NCBI GenBank assembly: GCA_964435775.1
Contig: CAYTAP010000077.1
Span: forward strand, 1 to 19,973
Source of the DNA: CAYTAP01 sp964435775
GTDB taxonomy: Bacteria > Planctomycetota > Phycisphaerae > Tepidisphaerales > Tepidisphaeraceae
Length of the DNA stretch: 19,973 nt
Direction: 5' to 3'
Shown one piece after another: positions 6,732 to 13,707 of the stretch (position 1 is the stretch's first letter; each line of letters opens with the position of its first letter). The translations under genes were made by a program, and so were the position numbers. Below the pieces are notes generated by a model that saw nothing but the letters and a program-made list of their open reading frames with translations, was not told the DNA's origin and did not search any database.

Positions 6732-8858
6732 GATTTCCCTGCGCAATTCAGCATGGCCAAGGAATTGCTGCGGCAGACGCCCGAGCAGGCGGACAGCCGG
6801 GAGGAGTTGCGTGAAAAACTCGCGGGGCGGCAATCCGGCGGGATCATCTTCACCACGGTGCAGAAGTTTTCCACGCTCGACGGGGAGCAGGCGCATCCGG
6901 TGCTGTGTGATCGGAAGAACGTGGTCGTTATCTCGGATGAAGCGCACCGCAGCCAGTATGGGCTCAAAGCGCGTCTGGACACCAAGAGCGGGCAATACGT
7001 CTACGGCTACGCCAGGCACATGCGCGATGCCCTGCCGAGCGCCTCCTTCATCGGATTCACCGGAACGCCGATCGCACTGGATGACAAGGACACGCGCGGG
7101 GTCTTTGGCGAGTACGTCAGCGTCTATGACATTCAGGATGCGGTGGAGGACAAGGCGACCGTCCAGATCTACTACGAAAGCCGGCTGGCGAAGCTGGACA
7201 TCAACCAGGCCAGGATCGACGAGCTGAACCGGGATGTGGACGAGGTGATCGAGGATGAGGAGGATGTGGCCGCCCGCGAGAACGCCAAGAGCAAGTGGGC
7301 GGAGTTGGCAAAGCTGGTCGGGGCCAAACCGAGGCTGGAGCAGGTGGCGGCGGACATCGTGGCGCATTTCCAGACGCGGACCGCGATCCTCGAAGGCAAG
7401 GCGATGATCGTGGCGATGAGCCGGGATATCTGCGTGGCGCTGTTCGATGAGATCATCAAACTGCGGCCGGATTGGGCGGGAACGAAGATTGTGCAGGAGG
7501 GGAAGGAGATCGGATACAACCCCGAGGACGGGGCGATTCGCGTCATCATGACCGGCAACGCGACCGACCGACCCCAATTGCAGGCGCACGTCTACAGCAA
7601 AGCGCAGAAGAAACGGCTGGAGAAGCGCTTCAAGGACCCGACCGACCCGCTGCGCATCGTGATCGTTCGGGACATGTGGCTGACGGGCTTTGATGCGCCC
7701 TGCTGTCACACGATGTATGTTGACAAGCCGATGCACGGGCACGGCCTGATGCAGGCGATCGCGCGGGTGAACCGCGTTTTCAAGGACAAGACCGGCGGTC
7801 TGGTGGTGGATTACATCGGCATCGGGGCGGAATTGAAGAGCGCGCTGCGAACCTACACGGACGCCAGGGGCAAGGGACAGCCGACGGTGCGGGCCGAGGA
7901 TGGGCTGCGGATTCTGCGGGAGAAGATGGACATCATCCGCGGCATGATGCACGGCTGCGATTACGATGACTTCGACACCAGCCCGCTGTCGCTGCTGGTG
8001 CCGGTGACCGAACACCTGCTGAGCCTGCCGGATGGGAAGAAGCGGTTTCTGGATGTCATGGCCTCGGTGACGCGGGCGTATTCCCTGTGCGCGACGCTGG
8101 ATGAGGCGGCGGCGCTGGGACTGGAGATCGCCTTTTTCACGGCGGTGCGCGCGGTGCTGGTGAAGAACACGGTCGTGGATCGAAAACGCACGGAGGAGGC
8201 GAAGAACTCAGCGCTGAAACAGATTCTGGACAACGCGATTCTGTCCGAAGGCGTGGCCGACATCTTCAAGCTCGCGGGCGTGGAAAAGCCCAACATCGGG
8301 CTGCTGTCGGATGAGTTTCTGGAGGATGTCCGGAAAATGCCCGCCAAGAACCTCGCGGTCGAGTTGCTCGAACGGCTGATGCGCGACCAGATCAAAGCGA
8401 CCATGCGCGGGAACATCGTGCAGGAGAAGAAATACAGCGAACGGCTGCTCGAGGCCCTGCGGAAGTATCACAATCGGGCCATTGAAACCAAGGCCATCAT
8501 CGAGGAACTCATCGCGATGGCCAGGGATTTCAAGGCGGCGGTGCTCAAGAACGAATCGATGGGTTTGTCCGCCGATGAGATCGCCTTTTACGACGCCCTG
8601 GCCGAACGTCCGCAGGTCCTCCAGGAGATGAGCGACAAGACGTTGAAGGATCTCGCCGTTGAACTGACGGCCCAGCTCCGGCGGAGCACATCGGTCGACT
8701 GGCAGGTGCGGGACAGCGTCCGGGCGCGGATGCGGCTGCTCATCAAGCGCCTCCTGCGCAAATACAAATATCCGCCGCAGGGCCAGGAGTCGGCGGTCGA
8801 GACGGTGATCAAACAAGCCGAGCGCCTCAGCGAGCGGTGGTCCGAGAATGCCGCCTGA
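6687..8858 (+). CDS. hsdR: Type I restriction endonuclease R subunit (HsdR), N-terminally truncated
   Basis: The open frame of 723 residues matches the motor and C-terminal parts of HsdR. It has helicase motif II DEAH (84-87) in VVISDEAHRSQYG, motif III GFTGTPI (123-129), a motif V region MWLTGFDAPCC (about 330), and motif VI QAIARVNRVF (about 355), then the C-terminal HsdM-binding region. Full-length HsdR is usually about 1000 residues. The N-terminal PD-(D/E)XK nuclease domain and the Walker A motif I are missing, so neither cleavage nor normal ATP binding is expected. Homology starts near residue 21; the first 15 residues are encoded by the repeat at 6667-6731. An alternative ATG is at 6753, also without a clear ribosome site. 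No hsdM or hsdS is present here. It is probably a pseudogene with an intact remaining frame, or an assembly chimera. Confidence 0.85.
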   Translation: MTLTPYDSSKTPDPFDFPAQFSMAKELLRQTPEQADSREELREKLAGRQSGGIIFTTVQKFSTLDGEQAHPVLCDRKNVVVISDEAHRSQYGLKARLDTKSGQYVYGYARHMRDALPSASFIGFTGTPIALDDKDTRGVFGEYVSVYDIQDAVEDKATVQIYYESRLAKLDINQARIDELNRDVDEVIEDEEDVAARENAKSKWAELAKLVGAKPRLEQVAADIVAHFQTRTAILEGKAMIVAMSRDICVALFDEIIKLRPDWAGTKIVQEGKEIGYNPEDGAIRVIMTGNATDRPQLQAHVYSKAQKKRLEKRFKDPTDPLRIVIVRDMWLTGFDAPCCHTMYVDKPMHGHGLMQAIARVNRVFKDKTGGLVVDYIGIGAELKSALRTYTDARGKGQPTVRAEDGLRILREKMDIIRGMMHGCDYDDFDTSPLSLLVPVTEHLLSLPDGKKRFLDVMASVTRAYSLCATLDEAAALGLEIAFFTAVRAVLVKNTVVDRKRTEEAKNSALKQILDNAILSEGVADIFKLAGVEKPNIGLLSDEFLEDVRKMPAKNLAVELLERLMRDQIKATMRGNIVQEKKYSERLLEALRKYHNRAIETKAIIEELIAMARDFKAAVLKNESMGLSADEIAFYDALAERPQVLQEMSDKTLKDLAVELTAQLRRSTSVDWQVRDSVRARMRLLIKRLLRKYKYPPQGQESAVETVIKQAERLSERWSENAA

Positions 8859-9035
8859 CGGCGCCGATCCATCCCCCACGCGTTGCGCAGCGCGGCGGCG
8901 CCCCCGGCGGTTTATCGGACGATGGCCCCTCGCGCATGGAGCGGGACCGATCCCGGCGTTGCGCCCCTTTTCCGAGCCCCGGCGGGGGTGTTATAGGCCC
9001 GCGACCGCGCTGTCCACAACAGGAATTGGGGGTTT

Positions 9036-9294
9036 GACGACTGGATATGAAGGGATGAATTCCAGTTGTCAAAGTTTGATGACTGGATATGAAGGAATGA
9101 ATTCCAGTTGTCAAAGTTTGATGACTGGATGTGAGGGAATGATTTCCAGTTGTCAAAGTTTGATGACTGGATGTGAAGGAATGATTTCCAGTTGTCAAAG
9201 TTTGACGACTGGATATGAAGGAATGATTTCCAGTGGTGAGGGAGTGAATTCCAGTCGTCAGGGAATGAATTCCGGTCGGCAAGGGATGGGAAAT
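9036..9294. repeat. 42-bp tandem array of palindromes (21-bp sub-period)
   Basis: Four and a half 42-bp units start at 9036, 9078, 9120, 9162 and 9204, then decay into three 21-bp units (9232, 9253, 9274). Across each junction lies a 27-bp palindrome TCCAGT…ACTGGA (9061-9087, 9103-9129, 9145-9171, 9187-9213), with GTCAAA/TTTGA inner arms and only one or two G-T type mismatches. The array is AT-richer than its surroundings. It is the main content of the 594-bp gap (8859-9452) between convergent hsdR and desaturase genes; the flanks hold nothing else recognisable. The plus strand stays open across it and reads as seven-residue units such as TGYEGMN and SSCQSLM. An ORF 8848-9387 spans it, but with an unconvincing N-terminus, so coding is doubtful. 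Confidence 0.9.
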
Positions 9295-9424
9295 GATGCG
9301 GGGGCGTTGCGCCATTCCGCTGGAAGCGGGAACGAGACGATGCGGAAAGACCATCAAGGCCATGACGATCCGACCCGCTCCTCCTGATCTGATCGGCTGG
9401 GCGGGGAGCGCCGCTTCAGCATTT

Positions 9425-9447
9425 CCGGCCGTCCCGTCGCCGGCCGG
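9425..9447 (-). terminator. Hairpin after the desaturase gene, possible terminator
   Basis: CCGGCCG (9425-9431) and CGGCCGG (9441-9447) form a perfect 7-bp GC-rich stem with a 9-base loop, five bases after the desaturase stop. There is no T-run beyond it, so an intrinsic terminator is only possible. Confidence 0.35.
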
Positions 9448-9452
9448 CGGGG

Positions 9453-10424
9453 CTACGCCGTCTTGAGTTTCCCCCGCATCGCCGCCGGGCTGGGGAGGCG
9501 GACTTTTCTCGCCAATCCGCACAGCGCCATCAGGCGAATCAGCACATACGAGCTGTCGAACTGCCACCAGCGCAGGCCATGCCGCGCCGAAGTCGGGAAG
9601 GCGTGGTGGTTGTTGTGCCAGCCTTCGCCGAGGCTCAATAGCGCCACGGGGAGGTTGTTGGTTGATTGATCGTTGCTGCGAAAGGGGCTGTCTCCCCAGA
9701 CGTGGCAGACGCTGTTGACGCTCCAGGTGACGTGGTGCATCGTTCCCATCCGCACCAGACCGCCCCAGAGAAAGCCGGTGAACGCGCCGACCCAGCTTCC
9801 CGTGATCCAGCCCCCGATGGCCGCCGGCAGGAGCAGGCCGACGAAGACCCAGAGCAGATAGGTGCGATCGACAAAGCCGAGCCAAGGGTCTTCCAGCAGA
9901 TCCCCCGCCGAGCGCGACAAATCCACCGGATCCGGCTTGAAGACCCACCCAACATGCGCGTGCAGCATTCCGCGGAGAAGGTTGCCGACGCCTTCGCCGT
10001 GCAGGTGCGGCGAATGGGGGTCCCCCTCATGGTCGGAGACCTGGTGATGCCGCCGATGGACCGCGCACCAGCGGATGACCGGGCCTTGCGCCCCCATCGA
10101 GCCGCAGATCGCCAGAAGCACTCGCATGAAGCGCGGCGTTTCAAACGAGCGATGGGTGAACAGGCGATGAAAGCCGATCGTCGTCCCGAAGCCGGCGATG
10201 CAGTACATCACCGCGAGCAATCCCAGATCGAGCCACTCGATCCCGCGCCCCCACAGCAGCACGATCGCCCCCAGAAGCGCCACCAGCGGCACGACCACCG
10301 TCAGAAACACCGCCACGCGCTGGCGGGTCGGCAGGCGCTCCAGATGCGCCGCCGGCGCGGCGGCATCCTGGCCATGAAGCCGCTCATCGGCGGCCCATTT
10401 GCTGGCGGGAGTCAATAGATCCAA
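9453..10424 (-). CDS. Fatty acid desaturase (acyl-CoA delta-9 type)
   Basis: This 323-residue integral membrane protein carries all three histidine boxes of membrane desaturases: HRLFTH (86-91), HRRHH (123-127) and HNNHH (270-274), which hold the di-iron centre. Hydrophobic segments near 38-58, 66-84 and 186-220 fit the four-helix topology. The spacing and the GAQGPVIRWCAVHRRHH context match the stearoyl/acyl-CoA delta-9 group, which introduces a cis double bond into saturated acyl chains to adjust membrane fluidity. There is no in-frame ATG near the N-terminus; a TTG at 10424 (or 10415) must start it, with an in-frame stop five codons upstream of 10424 and no clear ribosome site. It begins 44 bases after the leuD stop on the same strand and may be co-transcribed with it. 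Confidence 0.92.
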   Translation of the reverse strand: MDLLTPASKWAADERLHGQDAAAPAAHLERLPTRQRVAVFLTVVVPLVALLGAIVLLWGRGIEWLDLGLLAVMYCIAGFGTTIGFHRLFTHRSFETPRFMRVLLAICGSMGAQGPVIRWCAVHRRHHQVSDHEGDPHSPHLHGEGVGNLLRGMLHAHVGWVFKPDPVDLSRSAGDLLEDPWLGFVDRTYLLWVFVGLLLPAAIGGWITGSWVGAFTGFLWGGLVRMGTMHHVTWSVNSVCHVWGDSPFRSNDQSTNNLPVALLSLGEGWHNNHHAFPTSARHGLRWWQFDSSYVLIRLMALCGLARKVRLPSPAAMRGKLKTA

Positions 10425-10468
10425 AACAACCCACTTTCAGGAGGAAGATGGCGAGCGAGCGGAATGCG

Positions 10469-11029
10469 TTACGTCAGCATCCCGGTCTCTTTGGCGTAAT
10501 TGAATACGCCGCCCGCTTCGATGATCGGCAGGACATCCCCCAGCGGATTGAGGTCATAGCGCTCATCGCGCGTCTTGTTGAGCACATACTGCTCATCAAT
10601 GTGGATTTCCAACTCATCGCCGGTGTGAACTTTTTCCACCAGCCGCTCCTTCGATTCCAGCGGGACGAGGTAGCCCCCGTTGACCGAGTTGCGGAAGAAG
10701 ATGCGCGCGTAAAACTCCGCGATGACCGCCGCAATCCCCGCCTCGGCCAGCGCCAGGGGCGCGTGTTCGCGGCTGGAGCCGGAGCCGAAGTTCTTTCCCC
10801 CCACGATGATTGTGTAATCGGACTTGAACTCATTCTCGCGCACGAAGGGAATGTTCCCCTGCGGCAGCCCGCGCTCCCCTTCGGGGACGCTGCTCATCGC
10901 GTACATGCCGAAGTATTTGCGCTCCTCCGGAATCGCCGGATTGAACGACAGATACTTGGCCGGGATGATCTGATCCGTGTCCAGATTGTCCCCCAGCACA
11001 TACGCCTTGCCGCGAATCACCGATTCCAT
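10469..11029 (-). CDS. leuD: 3-isopropylmalate dehydratase small subunit
   Basis: This 186-residue protein matches LeuD along its whole length: NLDTDQIIPAKYL (15-27) and the swivel-domain signature NFGSGSSREHAP (80-91). The small subunit pairs with the iron-sulfur subunit LeuC to isomerise 2- to 3-isopropylmalate in leucine synthesis. Its length and the DTDQIIPAKYL motif fit the archaeal/thermophile-type short LeuD, a group that also includes homoaconitase and methylmalate isomerase subunits, so substrate could differ. The ATG at 11029 has AAGGA eight to nine bases upstream. No leuC, leuB or leuA is in the window, so the partner must be elsewhere. Confidence 0.92.
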   Translation of the reverse strand: MESVIRGKAYVLGDNLDTDQIIPAKYLSFNPAIPEERKYFGMYAMSSVPEGERGLPQGNIPFVRENEFKSDYTIIVGGKNFGSGSSREHAPLALAEAGIAAVIAEFYARIFFRNSVNGGYLVPLESKERLVEKVHTGDELEIHIDEQYVLNKTRDERYDLNPLGDVLPIIEAGGVFNYAKETGMLT

Positions 11030-11068
11030 GTCTTTATTCCTTCAATGGATGAATGAGCCAATGCCATC

Positions 11069-11097
11069 ACAATATAGGCGCGCCGCCGTCGCGGCAA
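11069..11097 (-). promoter_or_regulatory. Candidate promoter for leuD
   Basis: On the minus strand TTGCCG (11092-11097), 17 bp, then TATTGT (11069-11074), about 40 bp before the leuD start codon. The spacing is ideal and the -10 box equals that of the methyltransferase promoter at 1006-1011. No leucine leader peptide or attenuator was seen. Confidence 0.4.
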
Positions 11098-11136
11098 CCG
11101 GGCATCACATGGCCAGGGCTACCGCATTTGTGATTT

Positions 11137-11250
11137 TCTCCCTCTCCCGCGTACTCGCGGAGGAGGGTTGGGGAGGGGGTTCCGCCCGATCTTCCTCGAA
11201 AAACCCCCTCCCTACCCTCCCCCGTTGGGTACAACGGGGGAGGGGAAAGA
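11137..11250. repeat. Inverted pair of CCCTCTCCCGCG-type palindromic repeats (copies A and B)
   Basis: Copy A (11137-11180) reads CTCCCGCGTACTCGCGGAG followed by GGTTGGGGAGGGGG. Copy B (11204-11250) is the same element in opposite orientation, with a diverged central hairpin (CCCCCGTTGGGTACAACGGG). Related copies are at 12373-12416, 13505-13544 and 13567-13608. They fill the gap between leuD and the S1/P1 nuclease. The head-to-head pairing is BIME-like. Confidence 0.85.
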
Positions 11251-11299
11251 CTCGGACGTCGCAAAAGCGTTTGCCCTGCCACCAGATGCACTTTTGGGG

Positions 11300-12310
11300 T
11301 CATTCCCCCCACATTTCGTTCAACAAGTCGGCGAGACGATCCCCCGCCAAGGCCGCCTGACGCGCGGCGACTCGCTCGGAGGCGGTGCGATACTCGTGCG
11401 GCAACGCCGGAATCGCCGCCGCTCCATCCTTTCGCAAGACCGCCGCACTCGTCCCCTTGAGCTTGCCGTTGAGATAGACGCTCCGCACCGCCACCTCATG
11501 CGACTCGGCCGCCCACTCCGCCACGGTCTTCTTCGCCAGCTCCTCATGCAACGCCGCCCTCGACCATTCATCGCGCTTCTGGATGCCATCGACGACCATG
11601 CCCATGAGCAGAGTCGATTGATAGTCCCCCAGCATCGAATCCCAGAGCCAGTGAAGGTTGACCTGGCTGCCCCGTCGGTCGGGATTCGTGAGGACGATGA
11701 ATGAATTGCCGCCGCGATCACCTTCGGGAAATTGCGGGGAGACCAGATCAGACGCGTGCAGTGGTTGATGCAGATCGCCGATGAGGTGGATGACCCAGCA
11801 GAGCGAGATCGCCCTCGACTCGGCATCAACCCCGGCATCCCGCAACTGATGCAATGAATAATCCAGCGCCTCCACCGCGTTGCCCGGCCCGTACCCCGGA
11901 ACCGGCGGCGCGGGTGATTTCATTCCGCCGATCACATAGGGAATATCAATGTAATGCCACTGCGGCCGATGAAACTTGTGCATCGGATGATCGCCGGCGC
12001 GAATCTCATCCGGCCAGGCAGCGGCGGCGATGAAGGCGCGACGCGCCATCGCCGCATCATCAGCCGCGCCGTTCTCCGTCGCTGCCTCATCGGCCAATAA
12101 ATCCTCCCGATACCTCGGATGATGCTTCAAAATCGCATCGACCTTCGCCCTCGCCTCGGGGGTGAGCTGGTCATACGCGAGCATCGCGATGATTTCATGG
12201 CCGGTGCGGTTCCACGCCAGCGCGGGGGCGGCGCTCCATAGCCCCGTCACCGCGATGACAAGAAGCGCCGACATCCAGGAACGGCATGGCCGCGTTGATA
12301 AGAATCGCAT
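11300..12310 (-). CDS. Secreted S1/P1-type nuclease
   Basis: This 336-residue protein has a signal peptide with cleavage after ALA-32, leaving Trp33 as the mature first residue, exactly as required in S1/P1 nucleases where the N-terminal Trp binds zinc. Further zinc-site motifs are visible: H38 (WNRTGHE), D101 (WPDEIR), H119 (WHYID), HLIGDLHQPLH (175-185), GDRGGN (197-202) and NLHWLWD (218-224). The family cleaves single-stranded DNA and RNA and removes 3'-phosphates, using three zinc ions, outside the cytoplasm. Here it could serve nutrient or phosphate scavenging. The ATG at 12310 follows an extended -10 box so closely that the message may be leaderless. It stands alone, flanked by palindromic repeats. 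Confidence 0.93.
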   Translation of the reverse strand: MRFLSTRPCRSWMSALLVIAVTGLWSAAPALAWNRTGHEIIAMLAYDQLTPEARAKVDAILKHHPRYREDLLADEAATENGAADDAAMARRAFIAAAAWPDEIRAGDHPMHKFHRPQWHYIDIPYVIGGMKSPAPPVPGYGPGNAVEALDYSLHQLRDAGVDAESRAISLCWVIHLIGDLHQPLHASDLVSPQFPEGDRGGNSFIVLTNPDRRGSQVNLHWLWDSMLGDYQSTLLMGMVVDGIQKRDEWSRAALHEELAKKTVAEWAAESHEVAVRSVYLNGKLKGTSAAVLRKDGAAAIPALPHEYRTASERVAARQAALAGDRLADLLNEMWGE

Positions 12311-12316
12311 CCCCCC

Positions 12317-12325
12317 ACTATATCA
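12317..12325 (-). promoter_or_regulatory. Extended -10 box directly before the S1/P1 nuclease start
   Basis: On the minus strand TGATATAGT ends six bases before the ATG (12310), so transcription would start at or next to the start codon. The -35 region is weak. The six bases between are all G, which could also act as a poor ribosome site. Confidence 0.35.
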
Positions 12326-12372
12326 CGCAAGTACGGTTTGATACCCGCGCCGGTTTTCATTGGAATAGAAGA

Positions 12373-12416
12373 CCCCCTCCCCAACCCTCCCCCGCGAGTA
12401 CGCGGGAGAGGGGGTG
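12373..12416. repeat. Palindromic repeat, copy C of the CCCTCCCCAACCCTCCCC family
   Basis: A single copy with the intact central hairpin CTCCCCCGCGAGTACGCGGG and the CCCCTCCCCAACC tail. It sits in the 221-bp gap upstream of the S1/P1 nuclease gene, with no inverted partner beside it. See copies A, B, D and E. Confidence 0.8.
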
Positions 12417-12519
12417 GGATTTACGCGGACGCGGGAATCAAAGCTGGTGCGTATCGCACCTCCCCTGGCCGATATCATTGCCCAGGCGGATGAAGCGCAG
12501 AGTGTTTCAATTCTCTTTG

Positions 12520-12576
12520 GTAGGGGCGGCTTCAGCCGCCGTCTTCCTCTAAAACGGCGGCTGAAGCCGCCCCTAC
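12520..12576. repeat. Perfect 23-bp inverted repeat, GTAGGGGCGGCTTCAG family
   Basis: The left arm (12520-12542, starting GTAGGGGCGGCTTCAG) is repeated in perfect inversion at 12554-12576 around 11 bases. Each arm also contains an internal GGCGGCTTCAGCCGCC palindrome. The 3' end and stop codon of the binding lipoprotein gene lie inside it. As RNA it would form a very stable hairpin at the end of that gene's message. Confidence 0.85.
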
Positions 12577-13707
12577 GGAAGATCCATTCGAGGATTGAAA
12601 GACCTTGGGATGCAGCGCCTTGGCGAACGCCTCGGCCAATTCCCCCACGTGCCCGCCGGGCATGAGCACCCACCACTGCGTCAACACCACAACGCGATTC
12701 CGCGCGACGGCCGGCAACTGCGGCAACGTCTTCCAGACGCTTGCCGCCGTATTCAGCACCTGCGCGGGCGCTTCGGGAAGCAGTTGGAGAATCGCATCGG
12801 GATGAAGGGACATCAGCATTTCCCGGTCGATGTTCGGATACGTTCCGCCGCCGGGCGGGATGGCGTTTTCGCCGCCGGCGATTTCGAGCAGGTCGTTGAG
12901 ATAATTGTCGCGCCCCACGGCGCTATTCGCCTGGGCATCGAGCATGATGAGCGCCTTGACCTTCGGCTTGCCCGCGACGCCAAGGCGCACGCCGTCGAGC
13001 TGGTTCTGCAACTTTCCGGCCAGCGCCGAGGCTTTGGCCTCTTCATCCATCGCCCGCCCGAGCGTTCCGATCACCGTGAACACATCCTTCAGCCCGTCGA
13101 TCTTCGCATTGACAAGATGAATCCCCAATTCCGCCGCCCGCTGCTTCAAACCGGCGCTCATCCGATCCGGCGCCATCGCCACGATCATCACATTGGGCTT
13201 GAGCGCCGCGAGCTGCTCCCAATCGGTGCTCAGATAATCCCCCACCGCCGGCAACCCCTTGGCGCCCAGCCGATTGCGGTCGTAATTGCTCACGGCGACG
13301 AGATGATCCCCCGCGCCCATCGACAAGATGAGGTCCGTCGCCGCCGGCACGAGCNNNNNNNNNNGCGAGGCGACGCGGATGAGCGACGGCGATGCCGCCG
13401 CCTTTTTGTTCGCAGACGCATCATCCCGTCGATCACATCCGGCCATCATGCAAACAACGAGCCCCAGAAGTAAGATGACGCACCATCGGGTGATTCTGTG
13501 TTTGCCCCCTCTCCCGGTACGCCGGGGGAGGGTTGGGGAGGGGGCTTTTGTCTGGCATGCCGCGGACCCCCTCCCCAACCCTCCCCCCCGAGTACGCGGG
13601 GGAGGGAGAAACGCAAGGATGCGGTTGTCCTGGGGTATCTTCCGCTCACCCGTCAACGTCGCCCCCAGCCGTGCCTCTCTCGAAATGGCGTCGATGCGTT
13701 GACCCAT
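12532..13707 (-). CDS. BtuF/FecB-like periplasmic binding lipoprotein (start uncertain)
   Basis: The core is a helical-backbone metal-receptor (TroA/BtuF superfamily) protein, the substrate-binding part of an ABC importer for corrinoids, haem or siderophores. Visible are RVAS…LVPAATDL, VGDYLSTDWEQLAALKPNVMI, NDLLEIAGGENAI and MSLHPDAILQL. A lipoprotein signal precedes it: a basic HRITR segment, a hydrophobic stretch, and the lipobox MMAGC with Cys at 13435-13437. No ATG, GTG or TTG stands at the proper distance before this signal. The frame instead runs back through two palindromic repeats (13505-13608) to an ATG at 13707 lacking a ribosome site, so the native start was probably displaced. 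The C-terminal GAASAAVLEEDGG tail and stop come from the repeat at 12520-12576. A 10-N gap interrupts the motif at 13355-13364. No permease or ATPase gene is adjacent. Confidence 0.75.
   Translation of the reverse strand: MGQRIDAISREARLGATLTGERKIPQDNRILAFLPPPRTRGGGLGRGSAACQTKAPSPTLPRRTGRGGKHRITRWCVILLLGLVVCMMAGCDRRDDASANKKAAASPSLIRVASXXXXLVPAATDLILSMGAGDHLVAVSNYDRNRLGAKGLPAVGDYLSTDWEQLAALKPNVMIVAMAPDRMSAGLKQRAAELGIHLVNAKIDGLKDVFTVIGTLGRAMDEEAKASALAGKLQNQLDGVRLGVAGKPKVKALIMLDAQANSAVGRDNYLNDLLEIAGGENAIPPGGGTYPNIDREMLMSLHPDAILQLLPEAPAQVLNTAASVWKTLPQLPAVARNRVVVLTQWWVLMPGGHVGELAEAFAKALHPKVFQSSNGSSVGAASAAVLEEDGG
13355..13364. other. 10-N scaffold gap, probably artificial
   Basis: Ten Ns split the coding sequence between RVAS and LVPAATD. 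The contig ends share a 2-base overlap (GC). Removing the Ns and one copy of that overlap deletes exactly 12 bases, keeps the frame, and restores the contiguous family motif VASLVPAATD. No sequence is therefore likely to be missing. Confidence 0.7.
13505..13608. repeat. Inverted pair of palindromic repeats (copies D and E) inside a 5' coding region
   Basis: Copy D (13505-13544) contains CTCCCGGTACGCCGGGGGAG then GGTTGGGGAGGGGG. Copy E (13567-13608) is inverted with CCCTCCCCAACC and CGAGTACGCGGGGG. They are 22 bp apart, the same layout as copies A/B. They lie between the only ATG and the signal peptide of the binding lipoprotein, giving an implausible Pro/Arg/Gly-rich leader if translated. Confidence 0.85.

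Noticed and set aside
6711..8015. A 434-codon minus-strand frame
   Set aside because: It is antisense to hsdR, whose frame carries recognisable helicase motifs.
9036..9294. CRISPR array
   Set aside because: The units are contiguous 42-bp tandem copies whose intervening parts are conserved, there are no unique spacers, and no cas genes are present.
8827..9948. A 373-codon minus-strand frame containing HSLTTGIHS-like repeats
   Set aside because: It overlaps the desaturase in another frame; the repetitive part is only the reverse reading of the palindromic 42-bp array.
12338..12353. GATACCCGCGCCGG, nearly repeated at the right end of the window
   Set aside because: A 14-base match with one difference is too short to call a repeat family.
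13600..13707. Cobalamin riboswitch upstream of the BtuF-like gene
   Set aside because: The conserved B12-box and the other core segments could not be found in this stretch.
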